A stretch of 25,461 nucleotides of DNA, taken from the NCBI RefSeq assembly GCF_000250875.1, contig NZ_JH605013.1, positions 21,064 to 46,524 on the forward strand, given 5' to 3'. Each line of letters opens with the position of its first letter. Position 1 is the stretch's first letter. Shown piece after piece: positions 1 to 7,641 of the stretch. A program made the translations under genes and the position numbers. Source of the DNA: Sutterella parvirubra YIT 11816. Lineage in GTDB: Bacteria > Pseudomonadota > Gammaproteobacteria > Burkholderiales > Burkholderiaceae_F. The notes under the pieces are model-generated. The model made no database searches. It saw nothing but the letters and a program-made list of their open reading frames with translations, and was not told the DNA's origin.

Positions 1-85
1 TGACGAGCGGCGTCGCGCGCATCGGCAGCACGAAGCGCCAAAGCACGATGATCAGGAGAATGGCGTGGAAGATGGCAAAGCGCAT
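1..85 (-). CDS. N-terminus of a membrane-anchored protein (partial)
   Basis: An ATG at 83-85 opens a frame with no stop up to the window edge. The 28 visible residues begin MRFAIFHAILLIIVLWRFVL, a single hydrophobic segment followed by a short basic patch. That fits a signal anchor or first transmembrane helix. There is no convincing Shine-Dalgarno. The gene reads the same way as yigZ and lies about 195 bases downstream of it. Too little is visible to name it. Some calcineurin-type metallophosphoesterases have N-termini of this style, but that is only a guess. Confidence 0.45.
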   Translation of the reverse strand, partial: MRFAIFHAILLIIVLWRFVLPMRATPLV

Positions 86-280
86 GGGCGGAGTCGGGCG
101 GTCTTGTACGGTCTCGGGAGGTCTTTTTCGACGAAGGGGCGGCTCTTCAAAAGGGGGCGGATCTCAATCGGGTCCAAGGCGGAATTTTACGGAGGCGTCC
201 TCCCGGACCCCAAGGGGGATGCCTCTCAAAATGTTTGCGAACGCTTCCGCGAACGGGGTTTGAAGGGCCTTCCCGGGACT

Positions 281-916
281 TCAGTCGTCCGTCATCCGTT
301 CGCAGTCCGCGTCCCCCGCCGTCCGCTCCAGCAGTTCCCGCTCGAAGGCGTCGGCTTCGTCGACCGGAACGAGCACCTCGTAGGCCGCGTCGAACGTGAA
401 GTCGGACGAGAGAATCCGCCCGCGGTGCTTCGTGAGGACGTGCTCGACGTCGGGACCCTGGTGGGGCTCCACCGACACGACGAATCGCACGGTCTCTTCG
501 CGCATGCGGGTGGGAAGCCCCTCCAACCCGAGCTTCACGCTCCCCTGATAGGCGCGGACCAGGCCGCCGGTCCCGAGAAGAATCCCGCCGAAGTAGCGCG
601 TGACGACGGCGGCCACTTCACCCACGCCCCCGTGGAGGATGGCGGTGAGCATCGGGCGCCCGGCCGTCCCTTTGGGTTCGCCGTCGTCGCTCGCGCCCAC
701 CTGGGCGGTGTCGCCCGGGGCGCCCGCGTTGTAGGCCCAGCAGTTGTGGGTGGCGTGCGCGTGCTCTTCGCGGATCCGCTCGATGAAGGCCTTCGCCTCC
801 GCCGGGCTCGTCACGCGCGCCATCGTCACGATGAAGCGCGAACGCCGGATCGTTTCTTCGGCACGATGAAAAGTCCCCGGCTCAAGGTCGGGGACGAGGT
901 ATTGGGCGGGCTTCAC
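281..916 (-). CDS. yigZ: YigZ/IMPACT family protein
   Basis: A 211-residue protein of the YigZ/IMPACT (UPF0029) family, cytosolic and linked in other organisms to translation or stress control; its biochemical role is not settled. The N-terminal IMPACT domain covers roughly residues 18-125. It carries the conserved ASDDGEPKGTAGRPML segment (75-90) and the family signature YFGGILLGTGGLVRAY (108-123). A C-terminal DUF1949-like alpha/beta domain follows (about 140-205). The start is GTG at 914-916, seven bases after the cdsA stop, so it is almost certainly translated from the cdsA mRNA. Its Shine-Dalgarno is weak, which suggests translational coupling. Length is normal for the family (about 200-210). 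The family assignment is firm; the function is not. Confidence 0.9.
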   Translation of the reverse strand: MKPAQYLVPDLEPGTFHRAEETIRRSRFIVTMARVTSPAEAKAFIERIREEHAHATHNCWAYNAGAPGDTAQVGASDDGEPKGTAGRPMLTAILHGGVGEVAAVVTRYFGGILLGTGGLVRAYQGSVKLGLEGLPTRMREETVRFVVSVEPHQGPDVEHVLTKHRGRILSSDFTFDAAYEVLVPVDEADAFERELLERTAGDADCERMTDD

Positions 917-923
917 GGAGCGC

Positions 924-1769
924 TTATCCGAGGAGGACGACCGTGAGTACGATCCAGGTGGCGGCGGGAAGGACGGGTAGCGTCGCGTCCATGCGGTCGA
1001 AGAAGCCGCCGTGGCCCGGCAGGAGGTTCGAGGAATCCTTGATGCCGACCAAGCGCTTCAGCATCGACTCCCACAGGTCCCCCGCGATCGAGAGCGCGAC
1101 CATGCCGGCCAGGACGACGACGCCCCAGAAGAAGCCGAGCTCGTCGAAGATGAAGTTCGTGAAGACGTTCTTCTGCGCGCAGAACCAGTACGTGAGCAGG
1201 AAGAAGATGATGACGATCACGTAGGCGCCCAGCGCCCCTTCCCAGGTCTTGTTCGGGCTGATCGCCGGAGCCATCTTGTGCTTGCCCCACGCGCGGCCGC
1301 TGAAGTAGGCGGAGATGTCCGCGCCCCAGACGATGAGGAGCACCGAGAGGACCATCACCCAGTCGCCGATCTCAAAGAGGTAGAGGAGCGACAGGTACGC
1401 GCTCGGAACGAACGTCACCGCGGTAAGGAGACACGTCCTCACGCTCACCTTGAAGCCGTTCTCGCGGTGGAAGAGCTCCGCGAAGAAGATCACCGCCCAG
1501 GCGACCATCACGCAGCCGTTGACGAGCCAGAGGAACCACTCCATGCGCGGGAGCGCCCCCGCCCAATAGAGCGAGAACTGCGTGATCATTTCGACGGCGG
1601 CGACCAAGGCCGCGGGGACGGGACCCAGCCCGCCCATGCGCAGCCACTCGAAGAGGACCGCACCGAAACAGATCGCCATGACCCCCGCGAAGGCGAGCGG
1701 ACCGAGCGCGATGGTAAGGCAAAAGATGACGAGCAGAACCGTGGCCGTCGTGACGCGAAGCATCAGCAT
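924..1769 (-). CDS. cdsA: Phosphatidate cytidylyltransferase (CDP-diglyceride synthase)
   Basis: CdsA converts phosphatidic acid and CTP to CDP-diacylglycerol at the inner membrane, the precursor of all phospholipids. The 281 residues are mostly hydrophobic, with about eight membrane segments starting at residue 3. The C-terminal CDS signature begins at about residue 235 as SMLKRLVGIKDSSNLLPGHG and continues into GGFFDRMDA, with the conserved K-R, K-D and D-x-x-D residues in place. Two ATGs (MLML) lie close together at the start; either could be used. It follows uppS by 146 bases, as in many proteobacteria. The next gene is yigZ rather than the usual dxr-rseP-bamA series. Confidence 0.95.
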   Translation of the reverse strand: MLMLRVTTATVLLVIFCLTIALGPLAFAGVMAICFGAVLFEWLRMGGLGPVPAALVAAVEMITQFSLYWAGALPRMEWFLWLVNGCVMVAWAVIFFAELFHRENGFKVSVRTCLLTAVTFVPSAYLSLLYLFEIGDWVMVLSVLLIVWGADISAYFSGRAWGKHKMAPAISPNKTWEGALGAYVIVIIFFLLTYWFCAQKNVFTNFIFDELGFFWGVVVLAGMVALSIAGDLWESMLKRLVGIKDSSNLLPGHGGFFDRMDATLPVLPAATWIVLTVVLLG

Positions 1770-1860
1770 CGTTGTCTTCGTTCCAGAAAAGAAGCGGACG
1801 GCGTCGGCCGCGCGCGCATGTTGAGGGACGCCCCGAAGGCCGTCCCGTGGAGTGCCTCAG

Positions 1861-1866
1861 ATTTTA
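1861..1866 (-). promoter_or_regulatory. Possible -10 box ahead of cdsA
   Basis: The minus strand reads TAAAAT about 92 bases before the cdsA start, in the uppS-cdsA gap. The -35 region at 17 bp spacing is poor (TTTTCG). It could give cdsA-yigZ a promoter of their own after the uppS terminator-like hairpin. Weak evidence. Confidence 0.3.
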
Positions 1867-1885
1867 GCGGAGTTGGGCGCGCTCG

Positions 1886-1902
1886 AAAAAGAGCGGACGC
1901 TC
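1886..1902 (-). terminator. Short intrinsic terminator-like hairpin after uppS
   Basis: On the minus strand, just after the uppS stop, GAGC-GTCC-GCTC is followed at once by TTTTT. The stem is short (4-5 bp), so termination is probably partial and readthrough into cdsA is likely. Confidence 0.45.
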
Positions 1903-1915
1903 GTTCCCAAGGACC

Positions 1916-2653
1916 TCAGAAGACGACCGATCGCCCCTGGATCTGCTCCGAGGTCATCCCGAAGCGGCGCTCGCGGCCCGCGAACCACGCGAAGGCTTCC
2001 AGGAGCCCTTCGCCCCCGAAGTCGGGCCAGAGTTCGTCGGTGAAGTAGATCTCGGCGTACGCCGACTGCCAGAGAAGGAAGTTCGAGATGCGCTGCTCGC
2101 CCCCGGTGCGGATCAAGAGGTCCACTTCGCCCGCGTCGGCCAAGGCGACGCGGCCCGCGATGTTCTCGGGCGTCAGCGCCACGCCTTCGGCGACGCACTT
2201 CTTCGCGGCTTCCGTCATGTCCCAGCGGCCGCCGTAGTTCGCCGCGATGTTGAGGACCATGCCGGTCCCCGCGGCGGTCGCCGCTTCGGCGTGCGCGATC
2301 GCGCTCTGGACGTCTTCGGGGAAGGCCGAGCGCTCGCCGATCACCCGAAGCCGGATGCCGGCGTCCGTCAAGGGCTTCTCCCAGCGGAGGAGCCCCTCGG
2401 CGAAGAGCCTCATCAGCGTGTCGACCTCGGCCTGGGGGCGCTTCCAGTTTTCGCTCGAAAACGCGAAGACCGTCAGGTTCCCGACCCCCGCCCTCGCCGC
2501 CGTTTCGACGACGCGGTTCAGGGCATCGACGCCCTTCTTGTGCCCGGCCGCGCGCGGGAGGTGCCGCGCCTTCGCCCAGCGGCCGTTGCCGTCCATGATG
2601 ATCGCGACGTGTCGGGGCGCGTGCGTGGACTGGGACTCAGGGCGGCTCTGCAT
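1916..2653 (-). CDS. uppS: Undecaprenyl pyrophosphate synthase (cis-prenyltransferase)
   Basis: UppS adds isopentenyl units in cis to farnesyl-PP to make undecaprenyl-PP, the lipid carrier for peptidoglycan and other surface polymers. The protein has 245 residues from the chosen start. The catalytic motif HVAIIMDGNGRWAK has its Asp at residue 21. It is followed by the FAFSSENWKRP segment and the C-terminal DLLIRTGGEQRISNFLLWQ motif with the conserved Arg residues. I chose ATG 2651-2653 rather than the upstream in-frame ATG at 2755. It has GGAG six bases ahead, and the extra 34 residues of the longer form do not look like family sequence. A terminator separates it from frr, and it has its own candidate promoter. 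Confidence 0.95.
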   Translation of the reverse strand: MQSRPESQSTHAPRHVAIIMDGNGRWAKARHLPRAAGHKKGVDALNRVVETAARAGVGNLTVFAFSSENWKRPQAEVDTLMRLFAEGLLRWEKPLTDAGIRLRVIGERSAFPEDVQSAIAHAEAATAAGTGMVLNIAANYGGRWDMTEAAKKCVAEGVALTPENIAGRVALADAGEVDLLIRTGGEQRISNFLLWQSAYAEIYFTDELWPDFGGEGLLEAFAWFAGRERRFGMTSEQIQGRSVVF

Positions 2654-2703
2654 GAAGGGCTCCGGGAGGATGGGTGTGGCGGTGGGGATTCTTACGAATG
2701 GGG

Positions 2704-2732
2704 AGTTTAACGAACGGCGCCCGGCGTGTTGA
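2704..2732 (-). promoter_or_regulatory. Candidate promoter of uppS-cdsA-yigZ
   Basis: The minus strand reads TCAACA (2727-2732), 17 bp, then TAAACT (2704-2709), about 50 bases before the uppS ATG. Each box matches four of six consensus positions with ideal spacing. A small inverted repeat, ATTC-GTAA-GAAT (2688-2699), lies just downstream, near the expected transcription start. Confidence 0.5.
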
Positions 2733-2760
2733 GCCCGCAGAACACTTCGATACAAGGGAC

Positions 2761-2810
2761 AAAGAAAAACCCGCGCCGCCCGGGGCCTCTCGGCCCCCGT
2801 CCGGCACGGG
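2761..2810 (-). terminator. Intrinsic terminator after frr
   Basis: On the minus strand an outer stem pairs CCCGTGCC (2803-2810) with GGCGCGGG (2770-2777), with one G-U pair. It encloses an inner stem GGGGCC-GAGA-GGCCCC (2782-2797). TTTTTCTTT follows directly (2761-2769). It ends the pyrH-frr transcript before uppS. Confidence 0.8.
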
Positions 2811-2839
2811 TCTTCGTGAAGCGGAAAACTTCCGACGGT

Positions 2840-3397
2840 TTAGACCGTCATGATTTCCTTTTCCTTGTCGCCCACCACCTTGTCGATTTCGCCGATGAAG
2901 CGGTCGGTGATCTTCTGGATTTCGGTTTCGGCGCGGCGCTGATCGTCTTCCGAGATTTCCTTGTCCTTCAGAAGGCGGTCGATGTGCGTGTTGGCGTCGC
3001 GGCGGAGGTTGCGCACCGCAACCTTGGCGTCTTCGCCGAAGCCGCGGACGACCTTCGTCAATTCGCGGCGGCGCTCTTCCGTGAGCGGGGGCAGCGGCAC
3101 GCGGATCAGGTCGCCCGACGTCGCAGGGTTGAGGCCGAGGTCGGAATCACGGATCGCCTTTTCGACGACCTTGATCATGCTCTTTTCCCAGGGCTGGACG
3201 GTGAGCGTGTGCGCGTCGCCCACGCCGATCTGCGCGACCTGGTTGATCGGGGTCGGGCAGCCGTAGTAGTCGACCTTGATGTGGTCGAGAAGGCCCGTCG
3301 AGGCGCGGCCCGTGCGGATCTTCGTGAAGTCCTCGCGGAGCGTTTCAACGGTGCGGCCCATCTTGTGTTCGGCCTGCTTCAGAATGTCGGCGATCAT
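2840..3397 (-). CDS. frr: Ribosome recycling factor
   Basis: RRF works with EF-G to split the post-termination ribosome. The gene codes for 185 residues, the standard length, as one all-helical plus beta-domain protein. It begins [20 protein letters not shown] and contains the conserved KIRTGRAS segment (residues 27-34), [14 protein letters not shown], and the C-terminal helix rich in K/E/D. The ATG at 3395-3397 was chosen because GGAGA lies about nine bases ahead. The 47 extra residues from the upstream ATG (3538) are not family sequence. It follows pyrH by 180 bases with no strong terminator between, so the two are probably co-transcribed. Confidence 0.97.
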   Translation of the reverse strand: MIADILKQAEHKMGRTVETLREDFTKIRTGRASTGLLDHIKVDYYGCPTPINQVAQIGVGDAHTLTVQPWEKSMIKVVEKAIRDSDLGLNPATSGDLIRVPLPPLTEERRRELTKVVRGFGEDAKVAVRNLRRDANTHIDRLLKDKEISEDDQRRAETEIQKITDRFIGEIDKVVGDKEKEIMTV

Positions 3398-3577
3398 GAG
3401 ATTGGTTCTCCAAACGCGAACGCCCCGGAGCCCGGACCCATCGACCGGGTCGGCGCTGTCGTGGGGCGTTCGTTCAAACAAATTCGGCTTCATCGGCACC
3501 CGGTGCGCCGCGTCTCCGCCGTCGGCGGAGGGGCGCAAACGATGCCGCTAAGACGATCTATTTTAAAGGCCTTTCGA

Positions 3578-4309
3578 TCAGGAGTGCACGAGCGTGCCTT
3601 CCTTTTCGCCCAGGAGGATGCGGCGCAGCGCCCCCTTGCGGTTGATGTTGAAGACCTGGATCGGGAGCTTCTGTTCGCGGCAGAGCGCGAAGGCCGTCGC
3701 GTCCATCACCTTGAGGTTGCCGTGAAGCGCCTTGTCGAAGGTGATTTCGTCGAACATCGTCGCCGTGGGATCGAGCTTCGGGTCGGCCGTGTAGATGCCG
3801 TCGACCTTCGTCGCCTTGAGGACCAACTCGGCGCCGATTTCCGCACCGCGCAGCGCCGCGGTCGTGTCGGTCGTCATGAAGGGATTCCCCGTACCCGCCG
3901 CGAAGATGACGACGCGGCCGAGGCGCAGGTGACGGAGCGCCTTCCCGCGGATGTAGGGTTCGGCGACCTGTTCCATGTTGAGGGCCGACTGCACGCGGGC
4001 TTCGACGCCCATGTTGCGGCAGCAGTCCTGGAGCGCCATCGCGTTCATCACCGTGGCGAGCATCCCCATGTAGTCGCCCGTCGCGCGGTCCATGCCGGTC
4101 GCGCCCAGCGCCACGCCGCGGAAGATGTTCCCGCCGCCCACGACGATGCCCACTTCCACGCCCAGTTCCACGACGCTCTTGATCTCCTCGACCATGCCCT
4201 GGAGCACGGTGCGGTTGATGCCGAAGGCGTCGTCGCCCATGAGGGCCTCGCCGGAGAGCTTCAGAAGAATGCGCTTGTACTTCGGGGTGGGCTGAACGGT
4301 TTCGGACAT
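3578..4309 (-). CDS. pyrH: UMP kinase
   Basis: PyrH phosphorylates UMP to UDP in pyrimidine nucleotide synthesis; bacterial forms are hexameric amino-acid-kinase-fold enzymes regulated by GTP and UTP. The 243-residue protein shows the N-terminal [12 protein letters not shown] nucleotide-binding loop (residues 12-23), the GGGNIFRG motif, and the [20 protein letters not shown] segment. ATG 4307-4309 is chosen because [20 protein letters not shown] matches the usual start. The upstream ATG at 4378 overlaps a perfect -10 box and is probably not used. The Shine-Dalgarno is weak (AGAGC). Confidence 0.96.
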   Translation of the reverse strand: MSETVQPTPKYKRILLKLSGEALMGDDAFGINRTVLQGMVEEIKSVVELGVEVGIVVGGGNIFRGVALGATGMDRATGDYMGMLATVMNAMALQDCCRNMGVEARVQSALNMEQVAEPYIRGKALRHLRLGRVVIFAAGTGNPFMTTDTTAALRGAEIGAELVLKATKVDGIYTADPKLDPTATMFDEITFDKALHGNLKVMDATAFALCREQKLPIQVFNINRKGALRRILLGEKEGTLVHS

Positions 4310-4376
4310 GGCTCTAGCTCTAACTCTGTTTCTTTCTGGGGGAGATTTCACGCCTGAGGCGCTCAAATTGTCGGCC

Positions 4377-4382
4377 ATTATA
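4377..4382 (-). promoter_or_regulatory. Perfect -10 box for pyrH-frr
   Basis: The minus strand carries TATAAT 68 bases before the pyrH start codon, downstream of the tsf terminator. The matching -35 (TTCCCG at 16 bp or ATTCCC at 17 bp) is poor. Its place between a terminator and the gene supports a separate pyrH-frr transcript. Confidence 0.5.
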
Positions 4383-4465
4383 AGCGAAACGACCTAGACG
4401 GGAATCACGCGTTTTCGGGGTCGGCGGGGCCATGAACACCTCCGGAGATACGCGCCTCAGCCATG

Positions 4466-4500
4466 AAAAAAGGACGCCCGCGACGAATCGCTGAGCGTCC
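4466..4500 (-). terminator. Intrinsic terminator after tsf
   Basis: On the minus strand GGACGC (4495-4500) pairs with GCGTCC (4472-4477). An inner GCGA-TTCG-TCGC hairpin sits inside, and TTTTTT follows (4466-4471). This ends the rpsB-tsf transcript. The other face also carries a T-rich tail (CTCTTTT). Confidence 0.8.
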
Positions 4501-4522
4501 CTCTTTTGACGGGGCTTCCGGC

Positions 4523-4548
4523 GGGTTTCACCCCGAGGGGCGAAACCC
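4523..4548. repeat. Near-perfect 12-bp inverted repeat just after tsf
   Basis: GGGTTTCACCCC (4523-4534) and GGGGCGAAACCC (4537-4548) are separated by two bases, with one G-U pair in the RNA. The hairpin starts about 30 bases past the tsf stop and has no T-run. It precedes the true terminator in the tsf transcript, so it may protect the 3' end or be a REP-like element. Confidence 0.7.
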
Positions 4549-4579
4549 GGAAAATCCCCTTCGCGAAGAAGCGTCCTGA

Positions 4580-5467
4580 TCAGGCGTTCTTGGCGGCGGC
4601 GACCTGAGCGGCCACTTCCGCGGCGAAGTCGTCCTGGCGCTTTTCGATGCCTTCACCAACGATGTAGAGCTGGTAGGCGGCGACGGTGGCGCCGGCGGAC
4701 TTGAGGAGCTCGCCGACCGACTTCTTGTCGTCCTTGACGAACGGCTGGTTGACGAGCGTGACTTCCTTGAGGAACTTCTTCACCGAACCTTCGGCGATGC
4801 GTTCGAGCATGGCTTCGGGCTTGCCGGCTTCGCGGGCCTTTTCGATCGCGATGCGGCGTTCGGATTCGATCGCTTCGGCGGCGACGCCGGACTCGTCGAG
4901 GGCCTTCGGCTTGCTCGCGGCGATGTGCATGGCGATATCGTGGGCGACTTCCTGCGTGCCGCCGACCATGTCGACGAGGACGCCGATCTTGGAGCCGTGG
5001 ACGTAGCTGGCGAGTTCACCCTTGGCTTCGACGCGGGCGAAGCGGCGGAACGTCATGTTTTCGCCGATCTTGCCGACGAGGCCCGTACGGACGGCTTCGA
5101 GCGTCGTGCCGTTCAGTTCGCAGGCGGCGAGCGCTTCGAGGTCGGCCGGGTTCTTTTCGGCGACGAGGCGGACGGCGTCCTTCGCCATCTGCATGAATTC
5201 GGGGTTCTTGGCGACGAAGTCGGTTTCGGAGTTGACTTCGAGGATGGCACCGACCTTGCGGTCTTCGGAAATGTAGACGGCGACGACGCCTTCGGCCGTG
5301 ATGCGGCTGGCGGCCTTCGTGGCCTTGTTGCCGAGCTTGACGCGAAGGATCTCTTCAGCCTTGGCCATGTCGCCGTCGGCTTCCGTGAGGGCCTTCTTGC
5401 ATTCCATCATCGGCGCGTCGGTCTTGAGACGCAGTTCCTTGACCATCGCGGCGGTAATAGCAGCCAT
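4580..5467 (-). CDS. tsf: Elongation factor Ts
   Basis: EF-Ts is the nucleotide-exchange factor that recycles EF-Tu from GDP to GTP. The 295-residue protein has an N-terminal UBA-like region ([20 protein letters not shown], then MECKKAL), the [10 protein letters not shown] segment with the EF-Tu-contacting TDFV at residues 82-85, and a C-terminal dimerisation region. ATG 5465-5467 has GGGAG seven bases ahead and matches the family start. The 38 extra upstream residues are rejected. It follows rpsB in the usual order, with a terminator-like hairpin in the 158-base gap that probably lowers tsf expression relative to rpsB. Confidence 0.97.
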   Translation of the reverse strand: MAAITAAMVKELRLKTDAPMMECKKALTEADGDMAKAEEILRVKLGNKATKAASRITAEGVVAVYISEDRKVGAILEVNSETDFVAKNPEFMQMAKDAVRLVAEKNPADLEALAACELNGTTLEAVRTGLVGKIGENMTFRRFARVEAKGELASYVHGSKIGVLVDMVGGTQEVAHDIAMHIAASKPKALDESGVAAEAIESERRIAIEKAREAGKPEAMLERIAEGSVKKFLKEVTLVNQPFVKDDKKSVGELLKSAGATVAAYQLYIVGEGIEKRQDDFAAEVAAQVAAAKNA

Positions 5468-5510
5468 GTTCAATCTCCCTAAATATGTCGGTGAGTAGTG
5501 TTTGGATTCG

Positions 5511-5537
5511 AAAAAGGGGGCTTCGTCGGAAGCCCCC
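5511..5537 (-). terminator. Terminator/attenuator hairpin between rpsB and tsf
   Basis: On the minus strand GGGGGCTTC-CGAC-GAAGCCCCC (9-bp perfect stem, 5516-5537) is followed by TTTTT (5511-5515). It sits between the rpsB stop and the tsf ribosome-binding site. No good promoter is visible in the 44 bases left before tsf, so tsf likely depends on readthrough. Confidence 0.75.
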
Positions 5538-5625
5538 TCCTCATATGCGGTTCGCGGGGCGTCGTCCGCGACGGGCGTCATTGTAACCGCCCCCGGACGG
5601 CGCCTGAGCTCACTGCCGTGAAGAA

Positions 5626-6375
5626 TCAGGCCTGGGGCTGTTCTTCTTCGACTTCGACGAACGTGTCTTCGGAAGCGGCTTCAACGATTTCCTTGGCGGA
5701 GTCGTTGCGGCCGGCGAGGACGGCGTCGGCGATGCCGGCGGCGTAGATCGCCACGGCCTTCGCGGAGTCGTCGTTGCCCGGGATCACGTAGTCGACGCCT
5801 TCAGGCGAGCAGTTCGTGTCCACGACGCCGATGACGGGGATGCCGAGCTTGTTGGCTTCCTGGATGGCGATCTTGTGGAAGCCGACGTCGACGACGAAGA
5901 GGGCGTCCGGGAGACCGTTCATTTCCTTGATGCCGCCGATCGACTTGTTGAGCTTTTCGACGTTGCGGGCGAAGTCGAGGGCTTCCTTCTTGGTCAGGTT
6001 GGCAGCGGAGCCGTCGGCGAGCTGCTGTTCCATGTCCTTGAGGCGCTTGATCGTGCCGCGAACCGTCTTGAAGTTCGTGAGCGTGCCGCCGAGCCAGCGC
6101 TGGTCGACCCAGCAGCAGCCGGCGCGCTGGGCTTCCGCCGCGATGATTTCGCGGCCACCGCGCTTGGCGTCGACGAAGAGGATGCGGCCGCCCTGCGACG
6201 AGAGCTGACGGGCGAACTTGCAGGCTTCTTCGAACTTCTCAACCGTCTTTTCGAGGTTGATGATGTGAATCTTGTTGCGGGCGCCGAAGATGAACTGTTC
6301 CATCTTCGGGTTCCAGAAGCGGGTCTGGTGGCCGAAGTGGCAACCGGCTTCGAGCATTTCACGCATGCTGACCAT
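5626..6375 (-). CDS. rpsB: 30S ribosomal protein S2
   Basis: S2 is a late-binding small-subunit protein needed for S1 association. The protein has 249 residues. It opens [20 protein letters not shown], followed by [20 protein letters not shown], the canonical S2 N-terminus. [20 protein letters not shown] and [14 protein letters not shown] stand near the C-terminal third. The tail is acidic ([10 protein letters not shown]). The start has GGAG eight bases ahead. It is the first gene of the leftward block, with its own promoter and a leader of about 155 nt. Confidence 0.98.
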   Translation of the reverse strand: MVSMREMLEAGCHFGHQTRFWNPKMEQFIFGARNKIHIINLEKTVEKFEEACKFARQLSSQGGRILFVDAKRGGREIIAAEAQRAGCCWVDQRWLGGTLTNFKTVRGTIKRLKDMEQQLADGSAANLTKKEALDFARNVEKLNKSIGGIKEMNGLPDALFVVDVGFHKIAIQEANKLGIPVIGVVDTNCSPEGVDYVIPGNDDSAKAVAIYAAGIADAVLAGRNDSAKEIVEAASEDTFVEVEEEQPQA

Positions 6376-6531
6376 TTTGTAACTCCAAGGTTAGGTCTGA
6401 CACGTCCCGCAGAAGAACCGTCGTCCGGACCCGTGGGGCCCGTGCGGTCACCTCGGCGGCGGGGCGTGCGCTTTTCGTTTGTTGTTGGCGTTTTTCCGCC
6501 GCACGTCCCGCGCGTGCGGTATGCGACGAAA
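6376..6531 (-). promoter_or_regulatory. Long structured 5' leader of rpsB
   Basis: The expected rpsB transcript begins near 6531, giving a leader of about 155 nt. It contains a clear hairpin, CCGCACG (6513-6519 on the minus strand) with CGTGCGG (6499-6505) and a 7-nt loop, plus several G/C-rich repeats nearer the start codon. In enterobacteria S2 represses its own mRNA through a structured leader. The same type of control here is an inference; I cannot align the structure by eye. Confidence 0.4.
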
Positions 6532-6537
6532 GCCGCG

Positions 6538-6566
6538 ATTCTACGATGCGCCGACGCCGCTTGCAA
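6538..6566 (-). promoter_or_regulatory. rpsB promoter
   Basis: The minus strand reads TTGCAA (6561-6566), exactly 17 bp, then TAGAAT (6538-6543). The -35 matches four of six and the -10 five of six consensus bases. It is the best sigma-70 style promoter in the window and is placed as expected for a strong ribosomal-protein gene. Confidence 0.75.
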
Positions 6567-6676
6567 GCGCGAACGCGAAATTTCGAAGGGACCGGACGAG
6601 CGCGCCGCCGGGCGGCCGTCTCCCGTCACGAACGGACACGAGTGAAACCGCGCCGAACCGCCTGCGCGGGAAGCCC

Positions 6677-6708
6677 TTGAACGGCCGTTCGCCGAACGCG
6701 CGTACAAT
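6677..6708 (+). promoter_or_regulatory. Candidate map promoter with palindrome
   Basis: TACAAT at 6703-6708 is a good -10. TTGAAC at 6677-6682 resembles a -35, but the 20-bp spacing is too long. A perfect 12-bp palindrome, GAACGGCCGTTC (6679-6690), covers the -35 area and could be a repressor or activator site. Transcription would start near 6715, giving a leader of about 68 bases. Confidence 0.45.
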
Positions 6709-6782
6709 GGTCGGATCATTTTCCCGGCCTGCGCCGCCCGGAGGTCCGCCGGACCCCGGCCGCGCAACCCCCGCGTCACACC

Positions 6783-7616
6783 ATGAGCAACGAAAAGATC
6801 ATCATCAAGACCGCTGAAGACATCGCCGGCCTGCGCATCGCGGGCCGTCTTGCTTCGGAGCTCCTCGACTACCTCACGCCCTTCGTGAAGCCGGGCGTCA
6901 CGACGGCCGAACTCGACCGTCTCGCCCACGACTACACCGTGAACGTCCAGGAATGCGTCCCGGCCTGCCTCGGCTACACGCCGCCCGGCATGACGCCCTA
7001 TCCCGCGACCACCTGCATTTCGGTGAACCACGTCGTCTGCCACGGGATCCCGAGCGAGAAGAAGCTCAAACACGGCGACATCGTCAACATCGACGTGACG
7101 AGCATCAAGAACGGCTACCACGGCGACACCTCGCGCATGTTCGTCGTGGGCAAGCCCACGATCGCCGGGAAGCGCCTCGCGCGTTTGGCGTTTGAGACGA
7201 TGTGGGCCGGGATCGACGCCGTGCGCCCGGGCGGCTGCTTCAACGACATCGGCATCGCCTGCCAGGCCTACGCCGACAAGAACGGCATCTCGGTCGTGCG
7301 CGACTACGGCGGCCACGGCATCGGGAAGGGCTTCCACGAAGCCCCCCACGTCAACCACTTCCCGACCAACCGCCCGACGGCGAAGTTCGAACCCGGGATG
7401 GTCTTCACCGTCGAACCCATGGTCAACGCCGGCCGCTACGGCGTGACGATTTTGGGTGACGGCTGGACCGTCGTCACCCGCGACCGCTCGCTTTCCGCGC
7501 AGTGGGAGCACATGGTGCTCGTCACCGAAACGGGCTACGACATCCTCACCGTCTCGAAGGGCATGCTGCCCCCGCCCGACTTCGTGAAGGGCTGGAAGAT
7601 GCCCGAAAACCTCTGA
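6783..7616 (+). CDS. map: Methionine aminopeptidase, type I
   Basis: Map removes the initiator Met from nascent proteins. The 277-residue protein has the type-I pita-bread fold signature. The five metal ligands are visible: Asp104 (VNIDVTS), Asp115 (YHGDTSRMF), His178 (YGGHGIG), Glu211 (FTVEPM) and Glu242 (QWEHMVLVTE). The substrate-binding His87 lies in VVCHGIP. A short C-terminal extension (about residues 255-277) follows the catalytic core. No Shine-Dalgarno precedes the ATG; the upstream bases are C-rich. Its divergent position from rpsB is conserved in proteobacteria. Confidence 0.97.
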   Translation: MSNEKIIIKTAEDIAGLRIAGRLASELLDYLTPFVKPGVTTAELDRLAHDYTVNVQECVPACLGYTPPGMTPYPATTCISVNHVVCHGIPSEKKLKHGDIVNIDVTSIKNGYHGDTSRMFVVGKPTIAGKRLARLAFETMWAGIDAVRPGGCFNDIGIACQAYADKNGISVVRDYGGHGIGKGFHEAPHVNHFPTNRPTAKFEPGMVFTVEPMVNAGRYGVTILGDGWTVVTRDRSLSAQWEHMVLVTETGYDILTVSKGMLPPPDFVKGWKMPENL

Positions 7617-7641
7617 TCCACTTCTCTGAAGGAGTACCGCA

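Noticed and set aside
86..280. Gap between yigZ and the partial membrane protein
   Set aside because: No gene, convincing promoter or terminator seen; the plus-strand ORFs crossing it are shadows of yigZ.
2726..4357. Plus-strand ORF (543 residues) across frr and pyrH
   Set aside because: Runs antisense through two essential genes and an intrinsic terminator; no family sequence.
4310..4378. Upstream ATG giving a longer PyrH
   Set aside because: The ATG overlaps a TATAAT box and the added residues are not part of UMP kinase.
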